The position numbers and the translations under genes are program-made. From Datura wrightii (lineage: Eukaryota > Streptophyta > Magnoliopsida > Solanales > Solanaceae), in NCBI GenBank assembly GCA_035772735.1, contig JASDFA010000004.1, forward strand, positions 20,549,501 to 20,613,500: DNA of 64,000 bases, written 5' to 3'. Below, piece by piece: positions 34,839-47,965 of this stretch. The notes below the pieces were generated by a model. That model saw nothing but the letters and a program-made list of their open reading frames with translations. It had not been told where the DNA came from and did no database searches. The first letter of the stretch is position 1; every line of letters starts with the position of its first letter.

Positions 34839-36323
34839 ATAGGTCAAAAGTATCATTTTCTAATAAATATATTATTCATTTTTTCTATACACATTCTACT
34901 CTTGATGAAAACATTACTTTTAAAGAGTTCTATTCCTATTTTTTCTTTTAAAATTATTTTAATAAATAAATAAATAAAATAATCTTTTTTTCTTATTAAT
35001 CTTATTTAATCAATTAAAATAAAATAATTTTATGTATTTTTTTAACTGATAATATAGGTCATATATATAAGATCATAGTAATTATGTTATTAATTTTCAT
35101 TTACAATGATAAAAAAAACCTAATAAAGTAAAAATTTTATTTTTTTACTTTTTGGCAAAAAAATTCAGGTAGAATAAGCATTTATTAATAAAATAGTTAC
35201 TGGGAAAAAATAGTATTTTATTTAAAAAAATGATGTTTTGACCTATTAAATAATAATATGAATATTTATGAATCAAACTATTAATGATATAAAAAAATTT
35301 AAATTAGATTATTAACTAAAAAATATTTTAATTTAATTTTAAATAGTTTAAAAATATTTTTAACCCTCTTCCAAACTTCAACTAAGGATATAAATTGGGA
35401 TTCCCATTTGTACCTAAAATAGTAAACTTCAACTTCACATAGAAATTTGACAGCTCTCTTGTTGAGAGATAATAGTTGAGCAAAATTAATTGGGATATTT
35501 TCAAAAATATATATTATAATATTAAATATTATATTCATATAGTTATATTTTTAATTTATAACCGCGTAGTAAAAAAAAAGTTCACAACAATATTTATACA
35601 TTGATATACAATTTTATACAAAATTATACAATATTATATAATATTTTATAATATTATACAACATTATATTTACTGTAGACAATATATTAACATTAGATAA
35701 AATAACAAATATATATATAATAGTGTATAAAAAGTATTTATACACACTTTTACATGATTATATAAAATTATATAAACTTATACAAAATTGATATATTATC
35801 GACTAATTCACTTTGAATAATTAGTTTGTACTTTTTTATACAATACTACTTTTTCAAATAAAAAAAATAAAAGTATCAAGAAATCAAAGAAGCAACACCT
35901 AATTCGTCATCTTTATTTATTTTCTCATAAATTTAAGGTGTGAAAAAAAACGCCAACAAAGATACATAAAGACAAACAACAATAAAAATAAAATAAAATC
36001 CTGCTGTCTTTAAATTATTTTTTGAATTACAATAAGAAGGGGTGTGTATTGATATAAGAGAAGAGAGAAGTAAAGAGAGAGGAGAAAACAAGAACAATAA
36101 TTGTTCTAATATAGAGAAAAAGAAAAACAAAAATAAGAAGGTCGAAATGACCACCACCAATGAATCACAATTATCAATGTTTTAAACTTTCAACAAACTC
36201 AAAACCCATTTGTGAGGTTTCAAGCTTTTAAGAATTTCAAAATTAATTTTTAAATTTTTCTATTTAATTCACTTAATAAGTAATGTTTAAATTTATATAA
36301 TAAAAAAATTAAAATTTATACAT

Positions 36324-36505
36324 AATATTTGTGTTTATTGCACGTCACATACCATTGCAAGGTAATTCAAAATTATAAATGACCCTTTATGTCTTAATTC
36401 TATTGATAATATAAAGAAGTTGTGTATGATTAGTTAAAAAATATTATCAACTCATCAAAAAGATGACATGATTCTTATATAAACACAAAGTACCTCTTAT
36501 GCTCT
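36324..36505 (+). repeat. Short direct repeat of 9945-10125
   Basis: See the partner for the match. Here it is followed by about 230 bp without counterpart and then module M. Confidence 0.85.
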
Positions 36506-36734
36506 TTCTAGAAAAGATGAAATATATGAAAATAACAAAATGTGCACACGAAAAATACACCAACAAACATAAAATCATCTTATAAAATTAGAAATGCACT
36601 AATCTCTAGCTCTTTTTTCTTCCTTCAAATTCTACAAAGCACAGCTCCAAGATTGCCAAAAGGGTTGCTTCAAACTTTATTGAAACAAAATTCTTCAAGA
36701 TATCCAAAAGATTATAAAATATCCCCTGCAAATG

Positions 36735-38375
36735 TTGAGTAATTGCAAATAATATATTTTTTCAACATAGTGTTGCAAATGAAATGAATCCCGGAACATT
36801 GCACTAAAAATACACTCGAGGAATGTTGAACCCTTATTATCCTAATTTTCAAGAAGTTTTTTATTTGAAAAGACTGTCATATTCAGGCAAACCAAATGAC
36901 AAATCTAAGGCACATAATTTTGCATTTTACTTGCGCTCAATGCATTTTAAAAGATCTAAAGGGGTTATGTGCTTCCGCTATTCTGATTAAAGGAACCAAA
37001 AACATGCAACAAATCAGCAGATTTAAGATGAAAAGCACAATTCACATGTTAAATATCTGAGATACAGTTTCCTTGAAGCTTAGGGATAACTAAAGTATCA
37101 TGAATTTCAAATCTTTGGGATAGCTAAACGGCTAGTATAAAATATTAATAACAGAAATCTTAACAACATTTATCAACTTTTCGGTCTCACACTTGATCAA
37201 TTCCAAGGAGATGATTGATAAAACATAATTAATGGAACTTTAACAAAGAATGTCATGTATTAGAGACTGCAAGCAGAAATAATTGACGAATTCTTCAAGA
37301 TGAAGCTGTATAAAAGAATGAAGAAATCAAAAAGCTAAAATTTGGAGGCTGAAAAAAGCTTCATACCTACAGATTGAAATTTGTTGCAGATAGATGTTGT
37401 TGATATTGCCAAATTTGATATTGAATAATTGAGAATAGAGAACCGAGAAATTTTTTTAGAGTAGATGTTGTCTACAAAGAGAAGGTATATTAAGGACTAA
37501 TAGTTTGTTAATGTCTCACAAGTCAGAGGAGATATTCCCTTTAACCCAAACAACAAATGAGAAAGATAATTCGTGCTAACATGGGTTGTGGTTCCTTACA
37601 CATCCAAATAATACGAAATTAAATAAAAATTTCTACTGAATATCTACTCTCCACATTCATCCACAATTTCATAAGCAAATTAATCAGTTGCTAAAAATGT
37701 TTGGTTTAGGCACCACTTTACCAATATTTTAATACCTTAAAATTTTATTCATATTTCAGATGTCAGCTCAAACATTATTTGCTTAGTCAATTATTAAAGC
37801 AAGGATCCGTTTTAGAATAGAACCGCAATATGCAAGGTATAGTTTGCTAAAAGGAACTTTAAATAGAAAGCATGATATGATATCCCTTACGATTTAATGT
37901 AATTAGAATAAGAAATTATTTTTTTAGATTTTACCTTATTAGAGGTGGATAGATATAATTATTGTCCTGTTGTTCTTAGCTTACACTAAATGTTCTTGCA
38001 TCTTGTTTCTCATTATCAAGTGAACCAGGTATCTTCAAGCTGCAATTATAATATCAACATAAACCTTAAATGGTGAATTTCAAAATCAAGAAATATCTTT
38101 TTGAAATGAGTTTTATGTGTAAGTTGAAGTTACCCTACATCGGAGTAGATTTCTAGCTTAATATCTTTACTGTGAACATAGTCAGTTAGAGTTCAATCGT
38201 AGAAGGGATATGGACTTTTTAAGGTGCAAAATTGGTTGATGAAAAAATAATTGATCAAATAAAATTTTAAAAATCAAATATATGTTAAGAGATACATGCA
38301 CTGCCTTTAAATTCTATAATGAGTCAAGACTACCTATATTGGCATACTATTTCCCAACTTTTCAACAAATATCAA
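36735..38375 (+). repeat. Module M, copy 2
   Basis: Direct repeat of 43600-45170 and 57370-58930, and of 1853-2392 at its start. Unlike the two right-hand copies it is not followed by pararetroviral sequence; similarity ends near 38375 (after TTCCCAACTTTTCAACA). AT-rich, no convincing coding frame. Confidence 0.88.
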
Positions 38376-39844
38376 TGTATTATTGTTAAAACAATTAGCA
38401 GTTAACACAGTAATCGACTGTGCTTAACTTATTGCAAGAAATTGTCAAGATTCACGATTTTATTAGTAAGTTTTTTGTGGTAACATGTATGAAACATGAC
38501 ATGGTATGTATATAGACACATATAGTGAAGACGTATGAGAAATAATAACCATGAATAGTTACTTTTGCAGTCTTGCCGCAAAATTTAGAAAGGGAAATTA
38601 CCAAAAACATTTCACGATTTGAAAAAAATTCTTCTATTTGCCTTTGTGTTCTATTTTAGAAAATAGTAGTGCTGGATGTAGAAAAGGTTTTTTATTTTAA
38701 TCAAAAAAAAGTTATTTTCTCCTTTTTAAGGAGTTTATTTTTTTAAAAGAAAAAATATTTTTATCAACCAAATATATGAAAAGAATAGCCAAGGGAAGCT
38801 CTTATCTTGTGAGACATAACCCTCCACTCGCTTTCAAATGTGTCAGTACAATAATCATTTGATGAAATACTGATGAAAATGAAAAATCATCAAAATAACA
38901 AGTTTTCAAGATAATTCAATGCCAGAAAAATCCAAGGAACAAATTGAGTCGACAATTACCAAATATTAAAATAATATAATATGATCTACTTGAGAATCAA
39001 TGAAGACCAACACATAAAAGCTCAAATTGATATCACTTAACATTGCAGGGGCCAAAGTGCTTTTGCATCCATCAAGTAGAGAACTAATGTTCTCATAAGA
39101 AACACTCAACAACAAAATAAACTTTTCATGCCCATATTATTCCGTTGATGCTGTCAATGCATTCTTAGTATAAAAAATTATAACATTGGTATACTCATGA
39201 TTCCTTTCTTCATGATTGCAAAATATATTGATTAAGTTTTCAACTATTGGACAGGATATAACTGATCAATAAAATGCGAGAGACCTACCATACATGTCAA
39301 GTTCAGGACTCAAAGACTACCTCAATCGTAGGACTCTCTACTCTTTCAAATTTTGGTAGTGTAATGATAAAACTACATGCTATTTTGTTAAGCTAGCATT
39401 GTGCAAGTACACTACTTTTAAATTATAGAGGAAATAAGATCTCTTCGTATTTTCAGATTTCTTATGTGTAAAAATGATGATATCTTGTGCGCAAAAAATG
39501 AGGATCTCAAAAATATTTGTAGAAAATATTCACTATTGAAAATTAACCTCCATAATTTATCAGCTATAGCAAACACATGCAACAAAAAAAACAATTCAGC
39601 AAAAATTAGAGAAGACTAAATTCCAAAATCTCATTTCGAAATACAAGTGAAACACATACATGATTAAAGTAACAGCAAAGAAGATATCCATTTCCCTGCC
39701 ACTTCATAGTATGTAAAAAAGCTAAAGGCACATGTAATACCAGAATAACCATTAGAAAATTATATGCCTTCTATAGTCAAGAGGATGCGGAAAATATTTT
39801 ATTGCATTTCTAAAGGAAGAGGAAAAATCTCCAAATCTAGAATA
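38376..39844. other. No gene recognised
   Basis: AT-rich DNA between module M copy 2 and the block shared with 6.2-9.9 kb. No open frame, repeat terminus or RNA gene could be supported. Confidence 0.5.
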
Positions 39845-39846
39845 GC

Positions 39847-40029
39847 TTACCTGTTGAATATATATGCAGCAATCATAGAGAAAAACTCGAACCAAGATTG
39901 ACCAATCTCAAAATAGTTAAAAGCATAAGCCATGAAGAAGAGGATGTAAGAGTGAGAAAGAAAAAGAGTACAACAAACTGGAATGCATTCTAGGAAAACT
40001 GAATAGAAGCAGAGAAGTTTAAAACACAC
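39847..40029 (-). other. Exon-like stretch ending in a splice donor (uncertain)
   Basis: On the minus strand a CT-rich stretch is followed by ATGGCTTATGCTTTTAACTA and an open frame that reaches ATTCAACAGGTAAGC, a good plant splice donor. The translation from that ATG (MAYAFNYFEIGQSWFEFFS) is hydrophobic and not recognised. In the copy at 9723-9897 similarity stops exactly at the donor. It could be a first exon left from a host gene or chance. Confidence 0.25.
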
Positions 40030-41207
40030 GTCACCAAAAATTATACCTGTTGAAGTGTAATTTAATTTGGATAAAATTACGATTTTATCCTCGTGATAAT
40101 GAACAGTCTGGAGCTAGGATAATTGACGTTGTTATCAACTTTTGCTTCTAATTCATTGAAATCATACTTAACATCATTTTTAAAAAGCTTGCACATCGGG
40201 CAGGGTTTAACAAAAAGTGATTCTATCAAACAACAAAATAAAAAATTAACTTGATGAGAAAATAAAAATCAACCAAAGTATCAGTTTGGTCTATTCAGTT
40301 TTATATTTAATTTACTTACTTTTTTTTATGTTTGATGTCGAAGTCAATAACTTTGCCGACTTTAACTACTATCAGAATCAACCGATCTTCTGCAATATAA
40401 AGTCAATCTTTATGTATGAGTTTGGCGAAATATTTTCTCTTATATGCAGTACTAGTAAATGAATATTTGTCAAGATAATATTTTACAAGTGTGTCTCAAA
40501 GCCACCGGGCACATTATGTTGCGGTAACTTGGGGCCAAACTGTAGAACAACAGTATAAATATTAGTAACTTATTGTATTAACAAGTCATTTTTGAAGATC
40601 CAGAAGAAGAAGTCTCTTTTATATTAGATTATTTAAAACTATTTTACAACCACATAGCTTTTGACAGCAAGGCGGTACAAGCATTGTTGTCACAGAAAGT
40701 GCAGGTAAAATCCACAGGGATTTCTCTTTTCTGATTCAAGTACATCAAAATATTCTTATTGGCCACACATTACACAAACCTATACTTTATTCGAACATGA
40801 TTATCATCCTAAATGTAGTTAATTACGTAGAATCTAGAAAGAATAAATTAAGTTCTTCAAGGGTTCTCATAATAAGAATTGCATAGAGATATTATTGAGA
40901 TAGAGTTTTCTATTTATCATCACCTTCTTGAATAAAAGGAATTTCACTTTATCTGATATGAATCTATGTAGGGAAGAACTTGCATGAGTATAAAAATTTT
41001 TACTTGCATTTGTTCTCTTTTTTTGGATCTGTTAACTAAAGAGTGACTCCTTATTATAGGTCATAATGGTAAATAACCTAACTTTTCTTTTTTTTCCATG
41101 TATTCATTTTAGGCAGACCCACGGGCAATTATGCTTCTACCGTGTAAGTTTGTGAGCAACATTTAGATTTTCTTTTTTCTCCGTATCTTCTTCCTCTTTT
41201 CTCTTGT

Positions 41208-42718
41208 GACTTTGGCATCATCAGAAACATTGAATGTTGGCATGTTCCTCAAATGAAGAGGAATTTGATTTCTCTTTCAACTTTAGAAAAACAGGGGTAT
41301 AAGTTTCACTCAGATAATGGGACACTTAAAATATGTAAATGCTCCATTGTACTCATGAAAGGTAAGCTACATTCTAGATTGTATTATTTCCAAGACAATA
41401 TAGCTGAAGAGGAAGCAATTGTAGCTTCTGAAAGAAAATGATTTGATCAGTCTCTGTTGTGGCACTTGCGACTTGGTCATATGAGTGACACAGGATTGTC
41501 TTTGTTGAGAAACAAAATTTGTTGGATGGGTACAAAAATCAAGTTTTGAATTTTTGTGAGCATTATCTGTTTGGTAAATGAACAAGGGTGAAGTTCAGCA
41601 AGAAGGCAGAGCACAAGATAAAAGACAAGTTAGATTATATACATTCTGACCTGTGGGGTCCAAATCGAGTTCTCTCCAAGAGTGATGCTAGGTATTTTAT
41701 GATTTAATTGACGATTACTCAAAAATGGTATGAGTGTATTTTCTGAAAACAAAAGATGAGGAATATTTTCCTTTTTTTAAAACAGAAAAAAAATACATCC
41801 CCTTCTTTCTTACCGAGAATTTCAAAAAAATACTAATTTATTGTCATTCTCGACATTTGCTAAATGGATGACGATGGTTGAGAGGCAACATAAAGAAAAA
41901 TTAAGCGTCTTCGAACTGACAACAGGTTGGAACTTTACAACTCAAAGTTTAATGATTTCTACAACACAGATGGCACAGTGAGGCACCACACTTGTGTTTG
42001 AACACCATAACATAATGGTGTTACAAAACGTATGAACAGAACATTTTGTGATAGCGTACAAAACATCTTTCACATTCATGTGTTAGCAAGGATTTTTGGA
42101 TTGAAGCAATTGATACAACTTGTTATTTGTTCAACAGATCTACATCCAAACTATTGAGTTCAAAACTCCTTTTGAGGTATGATCCGATTTGCCAGCTGAT
42201 TATTTAAATTTAAGAATATTTTGTTGTGCTGCTTATGCTCATGTGAGGGATGCAAAACTTGAGTCGAGAGCAAAGAAGTGCATATTTCTAGTATGCAATT
42301 GGAGTTAAAGGTTACAGGTTGTGGTGCACAAAATCAAAACACTCCAGGATAAGTTATTAGTAGAGTGTGACATTCAATGAATGTGCCTCACTGGATAGTC
42401 AGGGGAAGAAGACAATAGCAAAAACAGATCATGGTGTTGGCGACCGCATAGAGCTAGAAGTTGAATCTGCACTTGCTCAACCCAGTAGTTCAAATGTTGG
42501 GTAATTGGAGGAGGTTTAAAACCGTAACCAAGATGATAACTGTTGATGCACCAAGAAGGTTTGCAGACGTAGTTGATAAGAATCTTCTTGGATATGCAAA
42601 TTTTGTGGAATTTGCTTTGTTAGTTATAGAGACCATTGATGTGCTTGAGTCGAATAACTATAAAGAAGCTATTTCTAGTTATATGATAAAAATAGATTTA
42701 ATTAACTATCCTTAGACA
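41208..42718 (+). pseudogene. Ty1/Copia pol remnant (pre-integrase, integrase, linker to RT)
   Basis: The most complete of three copies. The pre-integrase part has RNLISLSTLEKQGYKFHSD and WHLRLGHMSDTG with the zinc-binding His residues. The integrase start follows in other frames (GLHSDLWG-like piece at about 41630). The post-core region at 42240-42300 is AHVRDAKLESRAKKCIFL. The pre-RT linker at 42532-42715 ends EAISSYMIK. Numerous stops and frameshifts are present and there is no RT core, LTR, PBS or PPT. The relationship to 6968-8486 (inverted) and 391-1058 (direct) shows copying as part of a segment. Confidence 0.85.
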
Positions 42719-43014
42719 TTTAAGACTAATATAATATAATCAAAGATGAATTTAAATTTACAATTAAAATTTTAAAATCAAACTTCTAATATTTACAATT
42801 TTAATAGTATTTTTACTTATTATATATATTTTTCGTGAAAATATTCAATTCAGTTTGAACTCATAATATTCAATCGGCTATAACGTGGCTCCTGGTCCCA
42901 AGATTCTAAACCCTTAGTAGTAATTTAACGATGCTGAATAAACAACTATATTATTAATCTCATAAAAATAACTTCAAAAAAAATATCTTATTTACAATTT
43001 TAGTCTGTCTTTGA

Positions 43015-43290
43015 TTCCCTCTATTTCATTTTACTTGCTAGATATACTAAAAGTAGTTATTTTTTAAAATATTTATTAGTTTCAAAATTCAAGAGATAAT
43101 TGATCATGTTTTTTCAATTTTATCCTTAGTACTTAAAGTCAATTTAAAATGTGAAAAAAATTATTATTGTATGTATCAAAAAATTTAATAGAGTTATACT
43201 AGTCATATTATCATCTCTATTAATTTTTTATTAATGGGTGTGCAAGTGTTATCTTTAAAGTTAAAATAGAATAGATAAAGTAACATATAA
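43015..43290. mobile_element. Stowaway-like MITE (copy in the duplicated block)
   Basis: Same element as 1353-1622 in the same orientation, starting TCCCTCTATTTCATTTTACT. Duplicated together with its flanks. Confidence 0.5.
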
Positions 43291-43301
43291 ACGTTTCCTA
43301 C

Positions 43302-46273
43302 ATATATACCCCACAACAAATTAATTTGCTTTCTTATTCATCCATTGAATTTGGACTTTGCTTATTTGGCGTAAAAGGCCTTTAAACCATGCATGTAGGA
43401 AGTTTATTATTCCCCTACATGTTTTTTTCCTTTTTTTTTTAAAAGTAAGACATGTGATAAGTTTCATGCTTTTCTTATTTATCACCTTTTTAGATTTCAT
43501 TACTTGTTTGATGCCTTTCTCTCATTTGTTTTTTATGACTTAGTATGAAGATTATTTGAATCCTGCTTAAAACGAACAACACACAAAAGAAAGGAAAACA
43601 TTGCACTAAAAATACACTCGAGGAATCTTGAACACTTATTATCCTAATTTTCAAGAAGTTTTTTATTTTAAAAAACAATCATATTTCGGGTAAACCAAAT
43701 GACCAATCTAAGGCACACAATTTTACAGTTTACTTGCGCTCAAAGTATTTTAAAAGATCTAAAGGGGTTATGTGCTTCCGCAGTTCTGATTAAAGGAACC
43801 AAATATATACAACAAATCAGTAGGTTTAAGATGATACACAATTCACATGTTGAATATCTGAGATACAATTTCCTTGAACCTTAGGGATAGCTAAAGTATC
43901 ATGAATTTTCAAATCCTTGGGATAGCTAAGCGGCTAATATAAAATATTAACACCAGAAAACTTAACTACATTTAACAACTTTTCAGTCTCACACTTGATC
44001 AATTCCAAGGAGATGATTGATAAAACATAATTAATGGAACTTTAACAAAGAATGTCATGTTTTAAAGACTGCTAATAGAAATAATTGACGAATTCTTCAA
44101 GATGAAGCTGTATAAAAGAATGAAGAAATCAAAAAGCTAAAATTTGGAGGCTTAAAAAAGCTTCATACCTACATATTGAAATTTGTTGCAGATGGATGTT
44201 GTTGATATTATCAAATTGGATACTGAATAATTGAGAATGGGGAACCGAGAAATTTCTAAGAGTAGATGTTGTCTACAGAGAGAAGGTATATTAAGGACTA
44301 ATAGTTTGTTAATCCCTCACAAGTCAGAAGAGGTGTTCCCTTTCACCCAAAACAGCAAATGAGAAAGATAATTCGTGTTAATATGGGTTGTGGTTCCTTA
44401 TACATCCAAATAATATGAAATCAAATAAAAATTTCTACTGAATATCTACTTGCCACATTCATCTACAATTTCATAAGCAAATTAATCAGTTGCTAAAAAT
44501 GTTTGATTTAGGCACCAGTTTATCAATATTTTGATACCTTAAAATTTTGTTCATATTTCAGATGTCGGCTCAAAAGTTGTTTTCTTAGTCAATTATTAAA
44601 GTGAGGATCCGTTTTAGAATAGAACCGCAATATGCAAGGTATAGTTTGCTAAAAGGAACTTTAAATAGAAAGCATGATATGATATCCCTTGCGATTTAAT
44701 GTAATTAGAATAAGAAATTATTTTATTAGATTTTACCTTATTAGAGGTGGATACATATAATTATTGTCCTATTTTTCTTAGCTTACACTAAATGTTTTGC
44801 ATCTTGTTCCTCATGACCAAGTGAACCGGGCATCTTCATGCTACAATTATAATACCGATAGAAACCTTAAAAGGTGAATTTCAAGATCAAGAATAATTTT
44901 TTTGAAATGAGTTTTATGTGTAAGTTGAAGTTACCCTACATAGGAGTAGATTTCTAGCTTAAAATCTTTACTGTGAACATAGTCAGCTGGAGTTTAATCC
45001 TAGAAGGGATATGGACTTTTTAAGGTGCAAAATTGGTTGATGAAAAAGTAACAGCTCAAATAAAATTTTAAAAATAAAGTATATGTGAAGAGATACATGC
45101 ACTTCCTTTAAATTCTATATTGAGTCAAGACTACCTAAATTGACATACAATTTCCCAACTTTTCAACATCTATTGAAACCAGGAAAAATGTCATCAACCA
45201 AAAGAATGTTCAACATTAGAGCTATATGATAGTGTTTGATTAGATATCGATTATAAAATTTTTGACTTATATATATTATATTTGTGATAGTATATAAAGC
45301 ATCGCAATAATGATTTTTAGATAGTTTTCCAATTGTATAGTTAACTTGGTTTTATACGGCACTGTCAGATATGCAATTTAATTGTGAAAACCTGAATCAA
45401 TTTGTACAAATTGGTAAGATCTATCTCTTAATAAGAAGTTCTAAATGAAGATCGTATTGTGATCTTTTCAGTTCTACACTGTAGGTAGTATCCCTAAGCA
45501 ACGATGGCTGGATTGTCGAAAAGAACTTAATGGATTTACAGATGGTTATTCATAATCTTTGGATCATCTGAGTGAAGAATTTCTTGGAACAAGACTAATC
45601 TAACTTTTATGTATAAAATGATGCAAGAATTCATTAATTTAACTATCACATCTGACTCTTCTTTATATTATTAAGCTAAATACTTGAATATTTTTCTTTA
45701 TGAAACCTAAGGGCTCTTGATCCAAGGATAGGAAGCATTAAAGTTATTATTGTTTTTCTAACTATTTTTTCTTGCAGATCTTGCTATGGAGTTCTTCCAT
45801 CCCTTCTCCTCCTCCTCTAAAAACTCTTCTGCTCCCTCAACTACATCATCTTCTTCCATCTCCTCCAATTCCAAGCTCAAAGAAGAGATTAGCTTCTCTA
45901 ATTTGGAGCAATCAATTGATGAATGGAAAATCCATAAACACCCCTAGTCAGTCATTTACAAATCTTCAAATGGTCCTTGACAAGTGACTACCACATTTCG
46001 ACCATTGAACAGACTATCCCTCTTGAGTCAGATCACGAGGATATCAAGCTTCTAAATTCAAGGTCTATAGAAAAATATAGACGAAAGTACAATTATCTCC
46101 ACTTTGGGTTGATTCAAATTGTTGCTGAGCCTCTCTCTGGAGAAGGCCTAGACACCTCACTTCTCCTTTATCTCAGAGATTCAAGGTTTTTAGACTTCAA
46201 TGGCTCTCTCCTAGGAATGGTAGAAACCAGCCTTTGTAGTGGTCCAATTTATGTCGAATGCTTTCCAAATTTT
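43302..46273 (+). repeat. Segment D, copy 1 (module M plus viral fragment)
   Basis: About 2.97 kb closely similar to 57070-60043 in direct orientation. It starts ATATATACCCCACAAC and ends inside movement-protein sequence at CTTTCCAAATTTT. It includes module M copy 3 (43600-45777), which has no convincing gene, and the viral fragment at 45786-46273. At its right end it is joined, with two extra bases (CG), to a truncated Copia-1 LTR. Confidence 0.93.
45786..46273 (+). pseudogene. Endogenous caulimovirid movement-protein fragment, copy 1
   Basis: N-terminal part of a pararetroviral polyprotein that begins with a movement protein of the 30K family; such proteins modify plasmodesmata. The start at 45786 gives a Ser-rich leader (MEFFHPFSSSSKNSS). 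The frame ends at a TAG near 45945, and the core continues in another frame with LLYLRDSRFLDFNGS, which contains the LRD aspartate typical of the family. The sequence breaks off at 46273, where it meets a Copia-1 LTR fragment. The second copy at 59557 runs further. Both copies share the frame change between the leader and the core, so the lesion is older than the duplication. This is an inactive old copy in the host genome. Confidence 0.85.
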
Positions 46274-46275
46274 CG

Positions 46276-46464
46276 CCTTTTACAAGTGTTTTCGCCTTGT
46301 AATTGAGAGTAGTGTACTCCCATTTTTATATAGTGAATCCTTCTACCCCGTGGTTTTTCTCTTCTATTTATTTGAGGGTTTTCCACGTAAAATATTGTGT
46401 ACAATGTATTTTCATTATTTATTATCATATCAAACTTTAGTTGTGGTACTTCCTCATCCCAACA
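46276..46464 (+). repeat. Copia-1 5' LTR fragment
   Basis: The last 189 bp of the LTR, from CCTTTTACAAGTG to CCCAACA, matching 56881-57069. Confidence 0.93.
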
Positions 46465-46465
46465 G

Positions 46466-46477
46466 TGGTATCAGAGC
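46466..46477 (+). other. Copia-1 primer-binding site
   Basis: TGGTATCAGAGC one base after the LTR end, complementary to initiator tRNA-Met. Confidence 0.93.
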
Positions 46478-46657
46478 TTCGGTTATGCTGTCTGTTTTAT
46501 GCGAAGGTACTATCCTTGAATAGTAAATTTTTGTGAATAGTAAAATCCGGTGAAAATACTATTCATATGAATAGTAAAATTTGGTGACGATATAGCTTGT
46601 CACGATTGTTCGAAAAAATATTCAAGAATGATCTAGAAGGGTGTGAAGCAAATAACA

Positions 46658-47965
46658 ATGTCGAGTACAACAAAGTTTGACGTTAAGAAATTCAATGGGA
46701 CTAATTTCTCATTGTGGAAAATGAAAATAAGGGCGATATTGAGAAAAGACAATTGCCTAGTTGCAATTGAAGGCAGGCCCACGGACTTTACTGATGACAA
46801 CAAGTGGAACGACGTAGACAGCAACGCAGTTGCTGATCTACACTTGGCACTAGCTGATCAAGTGTTGTCTAGTGTGGCTGAAAAACAGACAGTGAAGGAA
46901 ATATGGGATACTCTTATGGGATTGTATGAGGCCAAGTCTTTGCATAATAAAATCTTCTTAAAAAGAAGATTGTATACTCTTCGAATGGCAGAGTCCATGT
47001 CGGTTATTGAACACATCAATACTTTGAATACTCTGTTTTTGCAACTTACAACAATTGGTTGCAAAATAGAAGGGACTGAACGTGTGGAGCTTCTACTTCA
47101 AAGTCTTCCTGACTCGTGTGATCAACTCATCATCAACCTGATGAACAATACAAACAGTCTAGTTTTCGATGAAATTGCAGCTGCTGTCCTAGAAGAAGAA
47201 AATCGACGCAAAAATAAGGAAGACAGACAAGCAAGTTCGCAGCAAGCTGAAGCTTTGACGATGGTGAGAGGAACACCAACGAAACTTGGCCCAAGTGGGA
47301 GTCACAATCATGGTAGATCTAAATCAAGAAGTAAGAAGAATATCAAGTGTCACAACTGTGGCAAGAAAGGGCACGTCAAGAAAGATTGTTGGTTCAAGAA
47401 GAAGAGTGAACACCCTGAGTCATCAAATGCTCAAGGGAATATTGCAAATACCTCGGATGATGGTGATATTTTATGTAGTGAAGCAATATCAAATAATGAA
47501 GGTAGAAAATGTTTCACTGATGTCTGGATCATGGACACAGGAGCAACATGGCACATGACTTCCCGGAGAGAATGGTTCCATCAATATAAACCTATCTCAG
47601 GAGGATCTGTGTTCATGGGAGATGATAATGCTTTGAATGTTATTGGTATTGGGTCCATCAAAATAAAGATGTATGATGACACGGTATGCAACATTCAGGA
47701 GGTACGACATGTGAAAGACTTGAGGAAGAATCTATTGTCTTTGGGACAATTAGATGATAATGGATGTTCATATAAGACTCATGGTGGAGTCATGAAAATA
47801 TTGAAAGGAGCGCTTGTAGTGATGAAATCGGAAAAACTTGCTACAAATCTATATGTGCTTAAGGGTGAAACCCACCAAGAAGGAGAAGCATCAACCGCGT
47901 CAGCAAGTTCATTTGAAGAGTTGATGATGATGTGGCATCACAAACTTGGCCATGTGTCGGAATGA
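46658..47965 (+). pseudogene. Copia-1 gag, protease and pre-integrase part
   Basis: The open frame can be read from 46643, but the usual Copia start is the ATG at 46658 (MSSTTKFDVKKFNGTNFSLW). Gag of the Tnt1/Tork type is followed by a zinc knuckle CHNCGKKGHVKKDC with all four ligands (about residues 231-244). The aspartic protease active site WIMDTGATWHM is intact. After it comes the pre-integrase segment with MMWHHKLGHVSE, where TGA at 47963-47965 ends the frame. This long stretch is the best preserved part of the element. Downstream sections are in the same polyprotein but broken by further stops. Confidence 0.92.

Larger units (their letters stand above)
32340..36323. other. AT-rich non-coding region
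   Basis: About 4 kb of strongly AT-rich sequence with AT dinucleotide runs (32385-32405, 32984-33004). Apart from a Stowaway-like MITE at 34567-34838 and a Helitron-like terminus at about 34398-34431, nothing was recognised. Open frames here are short and low in complexity. Confidence 0.6.
39845..43535 (+). repeat. Block partner of 6235-9897 (Copia remnant and flank)
   Basis: Inverted counterpart of 6235-9897. Its right part (42050-43500) is also a direct repeat of 391-1845. It carries the fullest copy of the Copia remnant and a Stowaway-like MITE. The left end, at 39845, coincides with a splice-donor-like sequence on the minus strand. Confidence 0.9.
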
